Shown: positions 1 to 9,091, counted from the first letter of the stretch. The stretch is DNA of 64,000 nucleotides from Hyphomicrobium sp. (GCA_003987725.1 RXJH01000004.1:404395-468394); one strand, 5' to 3'. Notes: a model not told the origin generated them from the sequence alone. Translations and numbers: made by a program.

Positions 1-1382
1 CGGACACGACGCAGATCAAGGCCGTGGCGGGTTCGGCATTGAGCCAGGCGGCGCGCAATTCGATCATGCTGATCGGCGCGCTCATCATGATGTTCATCAC
101 GAGCCCCAATCTGTCGGCGCTCGTATTTCTCGCAATCCCGATCATCGTTCTGCCGCTTGTCGGATTTGGCCGCGTCGTTCGCCGGTTGTCGCGGCAGGCT
201 CAGGATACGCTCGGCGAGGCATCTGCCTATGCCTCCGAAAACCTCGGCGCCTACCGGACTATGCAAGCCTACGTGAACGAGAAGACGGTCTCAGATCGGT
301 TCTCGCGCGCCGTCGAGCGGACGTTCTCAGCGGCGCGGCGGCGGATGCTCGCGCGCGCGGCGCTGACGGGCGTTGCGATCTTCCTCACGGTCGTCAGCGT
401 AACAGGCGTGCTCTGGTATGGCGCTTCCGAGGTCGTCGAAGGCGACATGACCGGCGGCCGTCTCGGGCAGTTCGTGCTTTACGCGCTGTTTGCAGCCGGA
501 GCTCTCGCCGAGTTGTCGGAAGTCTGGGGCGAGGTCAGTCAAGCGGCAGGTGCCGCGGAACGACTTTCGGAGATGATGGCGACCGTGCCGGACATCCGTT
601 CGCCCGACCATCCAACGCCGCTGCCGGAACCGTCGACCGGCACCATCGCATTCGAAAACGTGACGTTCGCCTATCCGACCCATCCGGCGGAGAAGGCAAT
701 CAGCGGCGTCTCGTTCCGCGCCAATGCCGGCGAAACGCTGGCGCTCGTCGGCGCATCGGGAGCAGGCAAGACGACGATCTTTAATCTGCTTCTGCGCTTC
801 TACGATCCGAGCGACGGCGTCGTTCGCGTAGACGGCGTCGACGTTGCTGACGCCGATCTTGACGCGCTGCGCCGGCGTATCGCCCTCGTGCCGCAGGACG
901 TCGCGCTCTTTGCAGATACGGTTGCCGAAAACATCCGCTACGGAACGCCCGGTGCGACGCTCTCCGAGGTTCGTCGCGCGGCGACTGCGGCTCAGGCTGA
1001 CGAGTTCATTCGCCGTCTCCCCGACGGCTACAATACGAAGCTCGGTGAACGGGGCACTTCGCTTTCCGGCGGCCAGCGGCAGCGGATCGCCATTGCGCGC
1101 GCCATTCTGAAAAACGCACCGATCCTGCTGCTCGACGAAGCGACAAGCGCTCTCGATGCGGAGAGCGAAGGCGCCGTGCAGCAGGCGCTCGAAGACCTGA
1201 TGGAAGGCCGGACGACCATCGTCATCGCGCACCGGCTGGCAACAGTGCAGAAAGCCGACCGTATTCTCGTCATGGAGAAAGGCCGGATCGTCGAAGCCGG
1301 CACGCATGTCGAACTGGTTCGCCGCGGTGGAATTTATGCGCACCTCGCCGAGCTGCAATTTGGGCGCGAAGCAGCCGAATAG
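1..1382 (+). CDS. ABC exporter, fused permease/ATPase (MsbA type), 5' truncated by window edge
   Basis: This is the C-terminal part of a half-size ABC exporter with its membrane domain fused to the ATPase. The frame is open from base 3 and reads DTTQIKAV, a conserved intracellular-loop motif of MsbA-like exporters, so the true start lies before the window. The visible part has two or three membrane helices, then a complete nucleotide-binding domain: Walker A GASGAGKTT (bases 750-776), Q-loop LVPQD, signature LSGGQRQR, Walker B ILLLDEA and H-loop IAHR. Family members flip lipids or export drugs and peptides; the substrate cannot be told from this fragment. It ends just before a micro-ORF and converges on the minus-strand stator pair. 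Confidence 0.93.
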   Translation, partial: DTTQIKAVAGSALSQAARNSIMLIGALIMMFITSPNLSALVFLAIPIIVLPLVGFGRVVRRLSRQAQDTLGEASAYASENLGAYRTMQAYVNEKTVSDRFSRAVERTFSAARRRMLARAALTGVAIFLTVVSVTGVLWYGASEVVEGDMTGGRLGQFVLYALFAAGALAELSEVWGEVSQAAGAAERLSEMMATVPDIRSPDHPTPLPEPSTGTIAFENVTFAYPTHPAEKAISGVSFRANAGETLALVGASGAGKTTIFNLLLRFYDPSDGVVRVDGVDVADADLDALRRRIALVPQDVALFADTVAENIRYGTPGATLSEVRRAATAAQADEFIRRLPDGYNTKLGERGTSLSGGQRQRIAIARAILKNAPILLLDEATSALDAESEGAVQQALEDLMEGRTTIVIAHRLATVQKADRILVMEKGRIVEAGTHVELVRRGGIYAHLAELQFGREAAE

Positions 1383-1439
1383 CCTAGGCCGGTCGTTTTT
1401 TAATCAGCCTTTAATATCTGCGTGCTGATCATTGGCGCC

Positions 1440-1550
1440 ATGAGGGCTCTGACGATCATTGTCGCGCTGTTCGGCTGCTTTGTGTACGATATCTCGTACA
1501 ATAACGGCGATATCATCCGTTGGCTCGCCTCCACCCTCGGCATCGCGTAG
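1440..1550 (+). CDS. Possible 36-residue single-helix membrane microprotein
   Basis: A short ATG-initiated frame follows the ABC exporter. It opens with a hydrophobic stretch (MRALTIIVALFGCFVYDI) and ends in a polar-amphipathic tail. It lies between the exporter stop and the stop of the convergent OmpA-domain gene, so it overlaps no other gene. No convincing ribosome-binding site is visible. Small one-helix proteins of this style are common in Hyphomicrobiales, but I recognise no family. Reality is uncertain. Confidence 0.4.
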   Translation: MRALTIIVALFGCFVYDISYNNGDIIRWLASTLGIA

Positions 1551-1602
1551 GCGGTTGAATGGGCTTCGGCATGGCCCGCCCTCGGCGCGAAGGCGCGATC
1601 GC

Positions 1603-2631
1603 CTATCTGTTCGTCAACTTCAGCTCGATGCGGCGGTTCTTCTGGAAGGCTTCTTCCGTCAAGCCGGTATCGATCGGCGCGAACTCGCCGTAGCCCGCGG
1701 CGACGAGGCGATCGGGCGGGACACCTTTCGAGATCAGATATTTGACGACGGAGGCGGCGCGTGCCGTCGATAGTTCCCAGTTCGATGGAAACTGAGAGCG
1801 CGAGATCGGGCGGATGTCGGTGTGGCCGTTGATCTGCAACGCCCAATCGATGTCCGGCGGGATTTCCTTTTGCAGCTCGAGGATCGCCGACGCGATCTGG
1901 TCCATCGCGGCATCGCCTTCGGGCGTCAGCGTCGCCGATCCCGCGGGGAAGAGAACTTCCGATTCAAAGACGAAGCGGTCGCCCGCGATGCGGATGTCTT
2001 TCCGGTCCTTCAGAAGCTCGCTCAGGCGCCCGAAGAAATCCGAACGATAGCGCTTCAGTTCCTGCACCTGCTGCGCGAGCGCAGTATTGAGGCGGGCGCC
2101 GAGATCCTTGATGGTCTTGTCGCTCTCGGTGCTCTTCTTCTGAGACGCGTCGAGGGCGTCGCTCAGCGCGGCGATCTGGCGGCGGAGGGCGACGAGCTGC
2201 TGGTTGAGCAGATCGACTTTCGACAAAGCCTCGGCCGAAATGTTCTTCTCTTTTTCGAGATCTGAGCCGAGGGCCGCCGCACGTCCTTCCGCTGTCTTGG
2301 CGCGTTCATCCGAGCCGAGCCCGGCGCCGGTCAATTTCTCGTTCTCGGACTTGAGGGCGGAGAGGGAGGCCTGTAGTGCGGAAAGGTCGTCCTGCGCCGA
2401 CTGCGACTTGCCCTTTTCGAGCGAGAGCATCGAGGTCAACTCGGTGATCTGCCGGGTCAGGCGCTGGAGCGCGGAATCTTTCCCCGTCGACTCCTGGGCG
2501 GAGAAGTATTGGGCGATCATGAAGATCGACATCAAGAGGGTGACGACAAGAAGCAGCGTCGACAGCACGTCGACGTAGGCTGGCCAGAACTCCCCGTATT
2601 CACCGCCGCGACGGGAACGTCCGCGTGCCAT
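1603..2631 (-). CDS. MotB-like protein with C-terminal OmpA peptidoglycan-binding domain
   Basis: A 342-residue partner of the MotA-like protein encoded just upstream. A single N-terminal membrane helix (about residues 16-42) carries an Asp at position 21 in YVDVLSTLLLV, where MotB/TolR stators have their proton-carrying Asp. A long coiled-coil-like segment (about 50-200) follows. The C-terminal OmpA-like domain has GHTDIRPI and QFPSNWELSTARA, which hold the Asp and Arg that bind diaminopimelate in MotB. I infer a proton-driven stator anchored to peptidoglycan. No flagellar genes are nearby, so it is probably not the flagellar motor. The function of this alphaproteobacterial pair is not established. 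Confidence 0.85.
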   Translation of the reverse strand: MARGRSRRGGEYGEFWPAYVDVLSTLLLVVTLLMSIFMIAQYFSAQESTGKDSALQRLTRQITELTSMLSLEKGKSQSAQDDLSALQASLSALKSENEKLTGAGLGSDERAKTAEGRAAALGSDLEKEKNISAEALSKVDLLNQQLVALRRQIAALSDALDASQKKSTESDKTIKDLGARLNTALAQQVQELKRYRSDFFGRLSELLKDRKDIRIAGDRFVFESEVLFPAGSATLTPEGDAAMDQIASAILELQKEIPPDIDWALQINGHTDIRPISRSQFPSNWELSTARAASVVKYLISKGVPPDRLVAAGYGEFAPIDTGLTEEAFQKNRRIELKLTNR

Positions 2632-2636
2632 GGTCC

Positions 2637-3689
2637 TTAGACCCCGCGCTTCATGGCGTCGGCGAGGTTGCGCAGCATATGAGCGACCTCGGCCTGGCTC
2701 TGCGCCTGCTCATCGACCCACTCGCGGACGACTTTCTGCTCCGAGCGCATCTGCGTAACGAGCTGGTTGACGCCGCGCGCAAGGTCTCGCACGTCGTCCT
2801 GTGCGGGCGTGGCTTTCGCGGGCCCCGCCGTTGCCTGATCGACGACGCGGTTGGCGAAGTCTTCGAGCGAGCGCTGCATTTCGACGACCGCCGACAGCAG
2901 CTGGCGGTTGACGTAGTCATTGGTGTTGGCGCCAGCGCCCGAGGGCGTCAGCTCGGTAATGCCCGACAGCCATTCCTCGAGCTCGTTGTAGAACCGGTTA
3001 TGGGCGTGGCTCGCTTGAAGCTCCAGGAAGCCCAGGATCAGCGATCCGGAGAGTCCAAGCAGCGATGACGAGAACGCGGTGCCCATGCCTTTCAGCGGTG
3101 CGGACAAGCCGGCTTTCAAATCGCTGAAGAGCTGAACGTTGTCGGTCGCTTTGCTATCGAGGGTATCGATGGCCTGGCCGACTGACTGGATGGTCTCGAG
3201 AAGACCCCAGAACGTGCCGAGGAGGCCGAGAAACACAAGCAGACCGACGAGGTAGCGGCCGGTATCCCGGGCTTCGTCGAGCCGCGAGCCGATCGAATCC
3301 ATGAACGAGCGCATCGCCGCGGTCGACAGCGACAGCGTGCCGGTTCGATCGCGCAGCATGGTCGCCATGGGCGCGAGCAGAACGGGGCGGGCGCTGATCG
3401 ACAGGCCGGGATCGGAGATGCGGAAGGCGTTGACCCAACGGATTTCAGGGTAAAGGCGGAAGACCTGGCGATAGGCGTAGACGATGCCGAGCGCCAACGT
3501 TCCGACAATCAGGCCGTTGAGCCCCGGATTGTTGAGAAACGAGCGCTGCAATTGATCGAAGAGTATCGCGGCCAGGAAGCCGACCAACGTCAAAAAGATC
3601 GTCATGCGCAGCAAAAAGACACCGGGTGGTGTCAGCCGCCGTGATACCGGCGCGAGTGCCGAAGCATCGCCCGGGCGGATCTTGGCCAT
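2637..3689 (-). CDS. MotA/TolQ/ExbB-type proton channel subunit
   Basis: A 350-residue polytopic protein, first gene of a two-gene operon with the OmpA-domain protein 5 bases downstream. It has four predicted membrane helices, near residues 25-47, 57-73, 146-166 and 204-222. Helix 3 reads VFLGLLGTFWGLL, closely matching the GLLGTVWG signature of TolQ/ExbB, while helices 1-2 and the partner resemble MotA/MotB. The C-terminal 120 residues are polar and may form a cytoplasmic coiled coil. It probably conducts protons to drive motion of its partner in the periplasm. It lacks the very long tail of ZorA, and no Zorya effector is nearby. Confidence 0.85.
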   Translation of the reverse strand: MAKIRPGDASALAPVSRRLTPPGVFLLRMTIFLTLVGFLAAILFDQLQRSFLNNPGLNGLIVGTLALGIVYAYRQVFRLYPEIRWVNAFRISDPGLSISARPVLLAPMATMLRDRTGTLSLSTAAMRSFMDSIGSRLDEARDTGRYLVGLLVFLGLLGTFWGLLETIQSVGQAIDTLDSKATDNVQLFSDLKAGLSAPLKGMGTAFSSSLLGLSGSLILGFLELQASHAHNRFYNELEEWLSGITELTPSGAGANTNDYVNRQLLSAVVEMQRSLEDFANRVVDQATAGPAKATPAQDDVRDLARGVNQLVTQMRSEQKVVREWVDEQAQSQAEVAHMLRNLADAMKRGV

Positions 3690-3805
3690 TATTCCTCGCC
3701 CTCCGAAGCCCCGCTATCCGCCAGAACTTTACCGCAAGGCTGTCCCATCGAAAACGGGCAACTTCATGCCGAAGTCGCGGCCAGACCGCGACCATGCAGC
3801 ACGAT

Positions 3806-4600
3806 TCAGGCCTTATTGATCAGATATGACCCCAAAGCTTTGTGAATAGTGGCATTGGCCGCCAGAATATTGCCAGTTTCCAGCATCTTATCGCCGCCGT
3901 TCAAATCCGTGATGAAGGCGCCCGCTTCGCGGGCGATGACGATGCCCGCGGCAACGTCCCACGGCTGAAGATTGTGCTCCCAATAGGCGTCGAACCGGCC
4001 GGCGGCGACGAACGCGAGGTCGAGGGCGGCCGAACCCGTCCGGCGGATGCCCGCGACCTCTTTCATCATCACGTCCATTTCTTTCAGATACCGCGCGTGG
4101 CCTTCGCGGCCGCGGTGGGGGATGCCGGTCGTGATGAGCGCATCGCCGAGGTTCTTGCGTGCCGCGACGCGCAGGCGGCGGTCGTTCATGTACGCGCCTT
4201 TACCCTTTTCGGCCGTGAAAAGCTCGTCCGTCGCGGGATTGTAAATAACGCCGGCAACGAGCTGGCCTTCACGTTCGAGGCCGATAGAGACGGCGAACAT
4301 CGGGTTCGAGTGCAAGAAATTGGTGGTTCCGTCGAGCGGATCGACAATCCACGTATGTGTTTTGTCGGCGCCGACGATTTCGCCGCGCTCCTCCATCAGG
4401 AAACCGTAGGTGCCGCGGGACTTCGAGAGTTCCTTGAAGATGATGTCTTCCGCCTTGTGGTCGGCGGCGGAAACGAAATTGGCCGGTCCCTTGATCGAGA
4501 CCTGCAGATGCTCGACCTCGCCGAAATCACGAATGAGGCTGCGCCCCGCCTTGCGTGCGGCCGCGATCATGACGTTGAGGGTCGGGGATACGTTATTCAT
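3806..4600 (-). CDS. suhB: Inositol monophosphatase family protein (SuhB type)
   Basis: A Mg2+-dependent phosphatase of the inositol monophosphatase/FBPase/PAP-phosphatase superfamily. The metal-binding motifs are all present: EE at residues 70-71, DPLDGTTNF starting at residue 87, and WDVAAG with Asp215. Length (264 residues) is normal. The frame stays open upstream, but the start at 4600 (MNNVSPTLNV) fits family N-termini and lies clear of the Sel1-repeat gene that ends at 4681. It is downstream of that gene on the same strand, possibly co-transcribed. Substrates in bacteria range from inositol-1-phosphate to other sugar and nucleotide phosphates; the role here is not certain. Confidence 0.9.
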   Translation of the reverse strand: MNNVSPTLNVMIAAARKAGRSLIRDFGEVEHLQVSIKGPANFVSAADHKAEDIIFKELSKSRGTYGFLMEERGEIVGADKTHTWIVDPLDGTTNFLHSNPMFAVSIGLEREGQLVAGVIYNPATDELFTAEKGKGAYMNDRRLRVAARKNLGDALITTGIPHRGREGHARYLKEMDVMMKEVAGIRRTGSAALDLAFVAAGRFDAYWEHNLQPWDVAAGIVIAREAGAFITDLNGGDKMLETGNILAANATIHKALGSYLINKA

Positions 4601-4680
4601 TTCATTGGTCCGGACGGCCGCAAGAAGGGGAGTGCCGGGCTCTAACGGCTCTTGCACCGGGTGGCAAGGCGACTGAAAGG

Positions 4681-5772
4681 CTACGGCGCTTCGGCCATGC
4701 CGGTGTCGACCCGAATGCGGTCGCTCCAGGCCGATGCCTCTGCCTCCGCTTTCTGGCGGTCGGCTTTCGGCATTTTGGCAATCAGATCGTCGAGCGTCTT
4801 GTCGTCGAAGCCGCCCTTTTTGGCGATCAGCCGCCACTTGGCTCCTTCGACCGGATCCTTCTTTACCTTGATGCCGTCGAGGTAAATGTAGGCCATGCGG
4901 TTCTGGGCGCCGACGATCCCCTTGTCGGCCGCGGCTTTCATCAGGATCGGAATTTTGGGTTCGTCTTTCGTCAGGCCCATGCCCTGGATAAGGCGCACGG
5001 CGTAATCGTACTGGGCCTCGGGATAGCCCTGCTCGGCGGCGCGGGAGAGCCATCGTGCGGCCTCTAGCGCGTCCGCATTGGTGCCCGTTCCGGTCTGGTA
5101 AAGCTCGGCGAGGTCGTATTGGGCCTGCGCCAAGCCTTTTTCCGCGGCGTAGCGGATGTGCTGGAAGGCGCGAATGGGGTTTTCGGGCTTGCCGTCGCCT
5201 TTGAGGAAAAGCAGGCCGAGATTGTAGTTGGCTTCGGCCTGGCCGGTCAGCGCGGCTTTTTCGAAGAAATCAGCGGCAGCTTTGCGATCCTTCTTCACGC
5301 CGCGGCCTTCGGCGTAGGAGATGCCGAGCGCGAAGGTGCCTTGGATGTCGCCCATGTCGGAGGCGCGCTTGTAGTATTCAAAGGCTTTCCGGTCGTCCTT
5401 CTGGACGCCGAGACCTTCCGTGTAGATGCGCGCGATCAGCGTGTTGGCTTGTGGCTCGCCACGCGCGGCTGCTTCCTCGGCGAGCTTCAGAGCGGTCAGA
5501 TACTGGCCCTGATCGAAGGCCGTGTAAGCAGCGTCGTCACCGGTCGCCGGCACCGTCGATGGAATCGATTTTCGAATGTCGGTCCTTCCGTCCTGCGCCG
5601 GTGCCGCGGATTGAGCGGGCTTCTTCGGCGACGGGGCGAGCTTCGGAACCGGCGTTTCCGTTTCCCTCGTGATCCACGAGCTGTTGTCGGCCATCAGCGG
5701 CGCGCCGACGGCCACTCCGAAGAGCGCCGACAGCGCGAGGGAAACTGCGAATTTAGCGGCGCGCCCGATCAT
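4681..5772 (-). CDS. Exported Sel1-repeat (TPR-like) protein
   Basis: A 363-residue protein with an N-terminal signal peptide (about residues 1-28, hydrophobic core VSLALSALFGVAVG), then a Pro/Ala-rich linker to about residue 80. Five to six Sel1-like repeats follow, each with the A..G...A...LG..Y..G.GV pattern (for example ALGISYAEGRGVKKD). Sel1 repeats are alpha-alpha scaffolds for protein-protein contacts; periplasmic examples such as ExoR regulate envelope signalling. The gene starts inside the last codons of the ThiE-like gene (4-base ATGA overlap), so the two are probably translationally coupled. Binding partner unknown. Confidence 0.87.
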   Translation of the reverse strand: MIGRAAKFAVSLALSALFGVAVGAPLMADNSSWITRETETPVPKLAPSPKKPAQSAAPAQDGRTDIRKSIPSTVPATGDDAAYTAFDQGQYLTALKLAEEAAARGEPQANTLIARIYTEGLGVQKDDRKAFEYYKRASDMGDIQGTFALGISYAEGRGVKKDRKAAADFFEKAALTGQAEANYNLGLLFLKGDGKPENPIRAFQHIRYAAEKGLAQAQYDLAELYQTGTGTNADALEAARWLSRAAEQGYPEAQYDYAVRLIQGMGLTKDEPKIPILMKAAADKGIVGAQNRMAYIYLDGIKVKKDPVEGAKWRLIAKKGGFDDKTLDDLIAKMPKADRQKAEAEASAWSDRIRVDTGMAEAP

Positions 5773-6488
5773 TTCGCGGGCTCCGGAATTCTTAGGGCCT
5801 CGGAAAATTGACGAATTTCAGAAGCGACCGTTTCCGCGCTATCTGCGGACGTGAGGCGCACGGCGACGAAGTCTGCGCCTGCTGCGGCGAGGGAATGCGC
5901 GGCGTCCGGATTATCGACGTCGAAGGCGACGCAGGGAATTTCGAACACTTCGCTCCACCATGAGACGAGATCGAGCTGGCGCTCGGCGGCGCGTTCCCGG
6001 TCTTCGACGTGAGGCGGAACGCCGAAGGCGACGTAATCCGCGCCCGCTTCCGCCACTTCCATAGCGTCGTGACGGCTGCGCCCGGCATCGACGCCAATGA
6101 TCAGGCCTGGCGCGACCGCCTGCTTCAAAGTTTTGAACTCGCGGACGATTTCACGCGACCAAGGCAGGTGGACGCCGTCGGCGCCGAGTTTCGTCGCCTC
6201 GTTAAGGCTCGACGCGATGAGGACCGCGATATTCCTTTTCTGAGCCTCAGCAATAAGCGTGCGCGCAGTTGCATCGTCGAGAATGGAGCCTTCTGAAGGT
6301 CGAATGAGAATGCTTGCGACCGGCGCGGCGTCGCACGCGGCCCTCAGCACGCTCGCCGTGTGCGCTGCGGTAGATCCCGCTTCGATCTCGAAATCTAGAT
6401 AAAGGCTGGTGGCGCTCGACACGCGATAAGGCTCCGGTTCAGGCCCGCTCTTCAAAGCCGATTGCGGCGGAAACAAGAACGGGTGCAT
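5769..6488 (-). CDS. ThiE/TenI-like protein, probably lacking key catalytic residues
   Basis: A 239-residue TIM-barrel protein related to thiamine-phosphate synthase. The family fold is visible in GADGVHL (cf. GADGVHLGQ), IIGVDAGRSRHDAMEVAEAGADYVAFG (the IGVS..EA..A...ADYIG.G element) and two terminal Ala/Gly-rich strand-helix units. However the INDR segment expected before GADGVHL reads IASS, and the T.TK lysine segment reads HVEDRER, so pyrimidine and pyrophosphate binding are doubtful. It leads a small operon with the Sel1-repeat gene. Annotation pipelines would call it thiamine phosphate synthase; I regard activity as unproven. A real thiC begins beyond the other end of the window. Confidence 0.75.
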   Translation of the reverse strand: MHPFLFPPQSALKSGPEPEPYRVSSATSLYLDFEIEAGSTAAHTASVLRAACDAAPVASILIRPSEGSILDDATARTLIAEAQKRNIAVLIASSLNEATKLGADGVHLPWSREIVREFKTLKQAVAPGLIIGVDAGRSRHDAMEVAEAGADYVAFGVPPHVEDRERAAERQLDLVSWWSEVFEIPCVAFDVDNPDAAHSLAAAGADFVAVRLTSADSAETVASEIRQFSEALRIPEPAK

Positions 6489-6743
6489 TCAAGGTGTGTG
6501 GCAACGTGGTTTCCCGCCTTGGGTCGCAGCAATCGCGGCTATACTCAAGACGATTCGAGTTTTCTTGGTCACAGACCGGTTTTTTCGCCGGATTCCGCGC
6601 CTTGCGCAGTTTACCAACGAGGGGGGACGGGCGATGGTTGCCCATCTCTGAGTTTCGGCGTTTTTCCGCCAACTTGAGGGCTCACGTAGTGTCGGCAACG
6701 CTGGCATTCGCCGCGCCTCTCGCCTATCGGAGCCAAACGGGGA
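6489..6743. other. Divergent intergenic region, promoters of ThiE-like and L,D-transpeptidase genes
   Basis: 255 bases between two divergently transcribed genes, so both promoters must lie here. I see no clear sigma-70 pair, no strong hairpin and no convincing short gene. Confidence 0.5.
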
Positions 6744-8999
6744 ATGAATAAATTTTCTCTTCGCCTTCTCGGCGTCAGCTTGCTGGGGATTGGTTTAGCC
6801 AGCGGCGTTCCTGCCGCAATGTCCGAGCCGACGGTTCAGAATTCGCAGGACGGGACGACGACGTATTTTCCACCGTCCGGAACGCCCGCAACGACCGGCG
6901 CCATTCCCTCTTCAGGTGAGCCGAAAGATGCGGCAGCTACAACCCCGGTGCCAGCGGCGGAAGCTCCAGCTGCTCCCGCTTCCACAGCGGCCGTAACGCC
7001 GCCCGCCAGTGAAACGCCTCCTGCTGCAGAGCCGAGCGTTTCGACACCGCCACCGTCGGCGACAGAGCCGGCACCGGCACCGGCAGCGCCCGCCGCGGCG
7101 CCTGCCGATACTGCAACTCAGCCGAAGCCGGAAGCGACGCCGGCTGTTGCTGCACCCGTCGCTCCCGCTGTCAGCCCCATCGTCGAGGCGGTGCGTGCGA
7201 AACTCAGCGACAAATCTCTCACCGGCCGGGACAACGTCGGCGACGACGTTGCGGCCGCACGCGACTTCTACAACTCTCGAACCGAGCCGGTGTGGGTGCA
7301 CGACGGCGGATTCACGCATAAAGCCAAGGCCGTGATCTCGACGCTCAGGAGTGCAGACGATTGGGGTCTCGAGCCTAGCGATTTCCGCGTGCCGGAACTT
7401 GCCAGCGGGGCGAGCCCTGAAGCGCAGGGTGCAGCGGAAGCTCAGCTAACGCTTTCGGCGTTGAAATATGCGCGTTTTGCGCGTGGCGGCCGTCTCGATC
7501 CCGTGGCGCTCAGCAATATTCTCGACATGAAGCCGCCGGTCAAAGATCCGAAGTCGGTGATGAGCGAACTCGCGAGCGTCGCCGAACCCGATGCGTATCT
7601 GCGTGGTCTCAATCCGAAGCATGTGGGCTTCGAGCGGTTGCGTCAGGCGCTGTTGAAGGCGCGCGGTCCGAAGCAGGAAGAAGAGCCGATCGATCCGGCT
7701 CTGCTGGTCAAGCTGCCGCAAGGCAAACAGTTGAAGCCCGGCGCGGAAGACGATCAGGTGTCGCTGCTTCGCCAGCGTCTGAAAGTGCCGGCCGGCAATT
7801 CCGCGGACGAGCGCGTTTACGACGACCAGCTGGCCGACGCCGTGCGCGCCTTCCAGACCGAGAACGGGCTCAAAGCCAACGGCATCATAACCAATCGCGT
7901 GCGTTCGGCGCTGAACCAGGCTGGTGAGCCGAAGAAGGTCGATCCCAAACGCCATCTCGACCGGCTGATCGTCAACATGGAGCGCTGGCGCTGGCTGCCG
8001 GTGGATCTCGGGCCCTTCTACGTGATGAACAACATCCCGGAGTTCACCAGCGAAATCTGGAAGGGTAACGAGCTGGCGCTGAAGCAGAAGATGATCGTCG
8101 GTCAAGCATCGTGGCCAACGCCCGTGCTCTCGGCGAAAATGCAATTCGTGATCTTCCATCCGAGCTGGGGTATGCCCGACGGCATCAAGTCCAAGGAGCT
8201 TTTACCACGGCTCAGAAGCGCGTCCGGCGGTTCTACCGGTTTCGGCTTCTTCGACCAGCTGTTCGGCGGTGGCGGCAATGGCGGCTCCCGCGTGCTCGAG
8301 TCCTACAAGCTGCAGGTCTATTACAAGGGCCAGCCGGTCAATCCGGATTCCGTCAACTGGAACACGGCCGATATCCGGCAGTACAGCTTCACGCAGCCGC
8401 CCGGTGCGGACAATCCGCTCGGTCTCGTCAAATTCCGCTTCCCGAACCGGCACGACGTTTACATGCACGACACGCCCCAGCGTGATCTCTTCGGTCAGAG
8501 CTTCCGCGCTTTGAGCCATGGATGCATGCGCGTCGAGGAGCCACGCCGGACGGCGGAAGTTCTGCTCGCTGAAGATAAGGGCTATTCGCCCGAGAAGGTC
8601 GGCCAGCTCTGGGATAGCGGCGCAAACGTTACGCTGTCGAAGGAAGTGCCGGTCTATCTGGTGTACTTCACGGCCCGCGTCGATGACGAAGGCCGCCTGC
8701 TGACGTACTCCGACATCTACGGCCATGACGACCGGATCATGTCGGCGCTCCGCGGTCATCCGGTTCGCTATACGGCGCCGGAAGCGATCGATCCGACGGA
8801 ATCGGATGCTCCAAGCGCATCCAACCAGCCGCGCGGCAACACCAGGATCGGCGATGCCGGATCGGACAGCATGATGGATGCGCCGCCGTCATCGAAGAAG
8901 AACGCGAAGAAGAGCGCATCGGCGAAGCAGCAGAAGCCGCAGGGCAAAACGACCGGCGGCACCATTCAGGATGCGCTTTCAAACATCTTTCTGAACTGA
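6744..8999 (+). CDS. L,D-transpeptidase (YcbB-like, YkuD domain)
   Basis: A 751-residue periplasmic enzyme that would make 3-3 cross-links in peptidoglycan or attach proteins to it. It begins with a signal peptide (about residues 1-28), followed by a Pro/Ala/Thr-rich low-complexity linker (about 45-145). A YcbB-like helical region, a peptidoglycan-binding repeat (about 330-375) and the YkuD catalytic domain (about 455-625) come next. The catalytic motif SHGCMR has its nucleophile at Cys594, after MHDTPQ. The Lys/Ser-rich tail ends at a strong terminator. The gene is single and faces away from the ThiE-like gene. L,D-transpeptidases are prominent in polar-growing Hyphomicrobiales. Confidence 0.93.
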   Translation: MNKFSLRLLGVSLLGIGLASGVPAAMSEPTVQNSQDGTTTYFPPSGTPATTGAIPSSGEPKDAAATTPVPAAEAPAAPASTAAVTPPASETPPAAEPSVSTPPPSATEPAPAPAAPAAAPADTATQPKPEATPAVAAPVAPAVSPIVEAVRAKLSDKSLTGRDNVGDDVAAARDFYNSRTEPVWVHDGGFTHKAKAVISTLRSADDWGLEPSDFRVPELASGASPEAQGAAEAQLTLSALKYARFARGGRLDPVALSNILDMKPPVKDPKSVMSELASVAEPDAYLRGLNPKHVGFERLRQALLKARGPKQEEEPIDPALLVKLPQGKQLKPGAEDDQVSLLRQRLKVPAGNSADERVYDDQLADAVRAFQTENGLKANGIITNRVRSALNQAGEPKKVDPKRHLDRLIVNMERWRWLPVDLGPFYVMNNIPEFTSEIWKGNELALKQKMIVGQASWPTPVLSAKMQFVIFHPSWGMPDGIKSKELLPRLRSASGGSTGFGFFDQLFGGGGNGGSRVLESYKLQVYYKGQPVNPDSVNWNTADIRQYSFTQPPGADNPLGLVKFRFPNRHDVYMHDTPQRDLFGQSFRALSHGCMRVEEPRRTAEVLLAEDKGYSPEKVGQLWDSGANVTLSKEVPVYLVYFTARVDDEGRLLTYSDIYGHDDRIMSALRGHPVRYTAPEAIDPTESDAPSASNQPRGNTRIGDAGSDSMMDAPPSSKKNAKKSASAKQQKPQGKTTGGTIQDALSNIFLN

Positions 9000-9035
9000 G
9001 CCGTCACCGACGATCTTCCGGCAAACGCCAGACAA

Positions 9036-9067
9036 AAAAAGAGCGGATCGTTTGATCCGCTCTTTTT
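9036..9067. terminator. Bidirectional intrinsic terminator
   Basis: A 14-bp uninterrupted stem (arms 9036-9049 and 9054-9067) around a GTTT loop. The outer arms are A-run and T-run, so it can stop both the L,D-transpeptidase transcript and the convergent fba transcript. Confidence 0.9.
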
Positions 9068-9091
9068 CGTTTTGGGATGGGCTCGCCCTGC

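Noticed and set aside
327-1358. 343-codon open frame antisense to the ABC exporter
   Set aside because: The opposite strand encodes an unmistakable ATP-binding cassette; the antisense product has no family features.
1603-3689. Zorya anti-phage system (ZorA/ZorB-like pair)
   Set aside because: The channel protein lacks the long ZorA tail, and no ZorC, ZorD or ZorE gene is adjacent; the neighbours are housekeeping genes.
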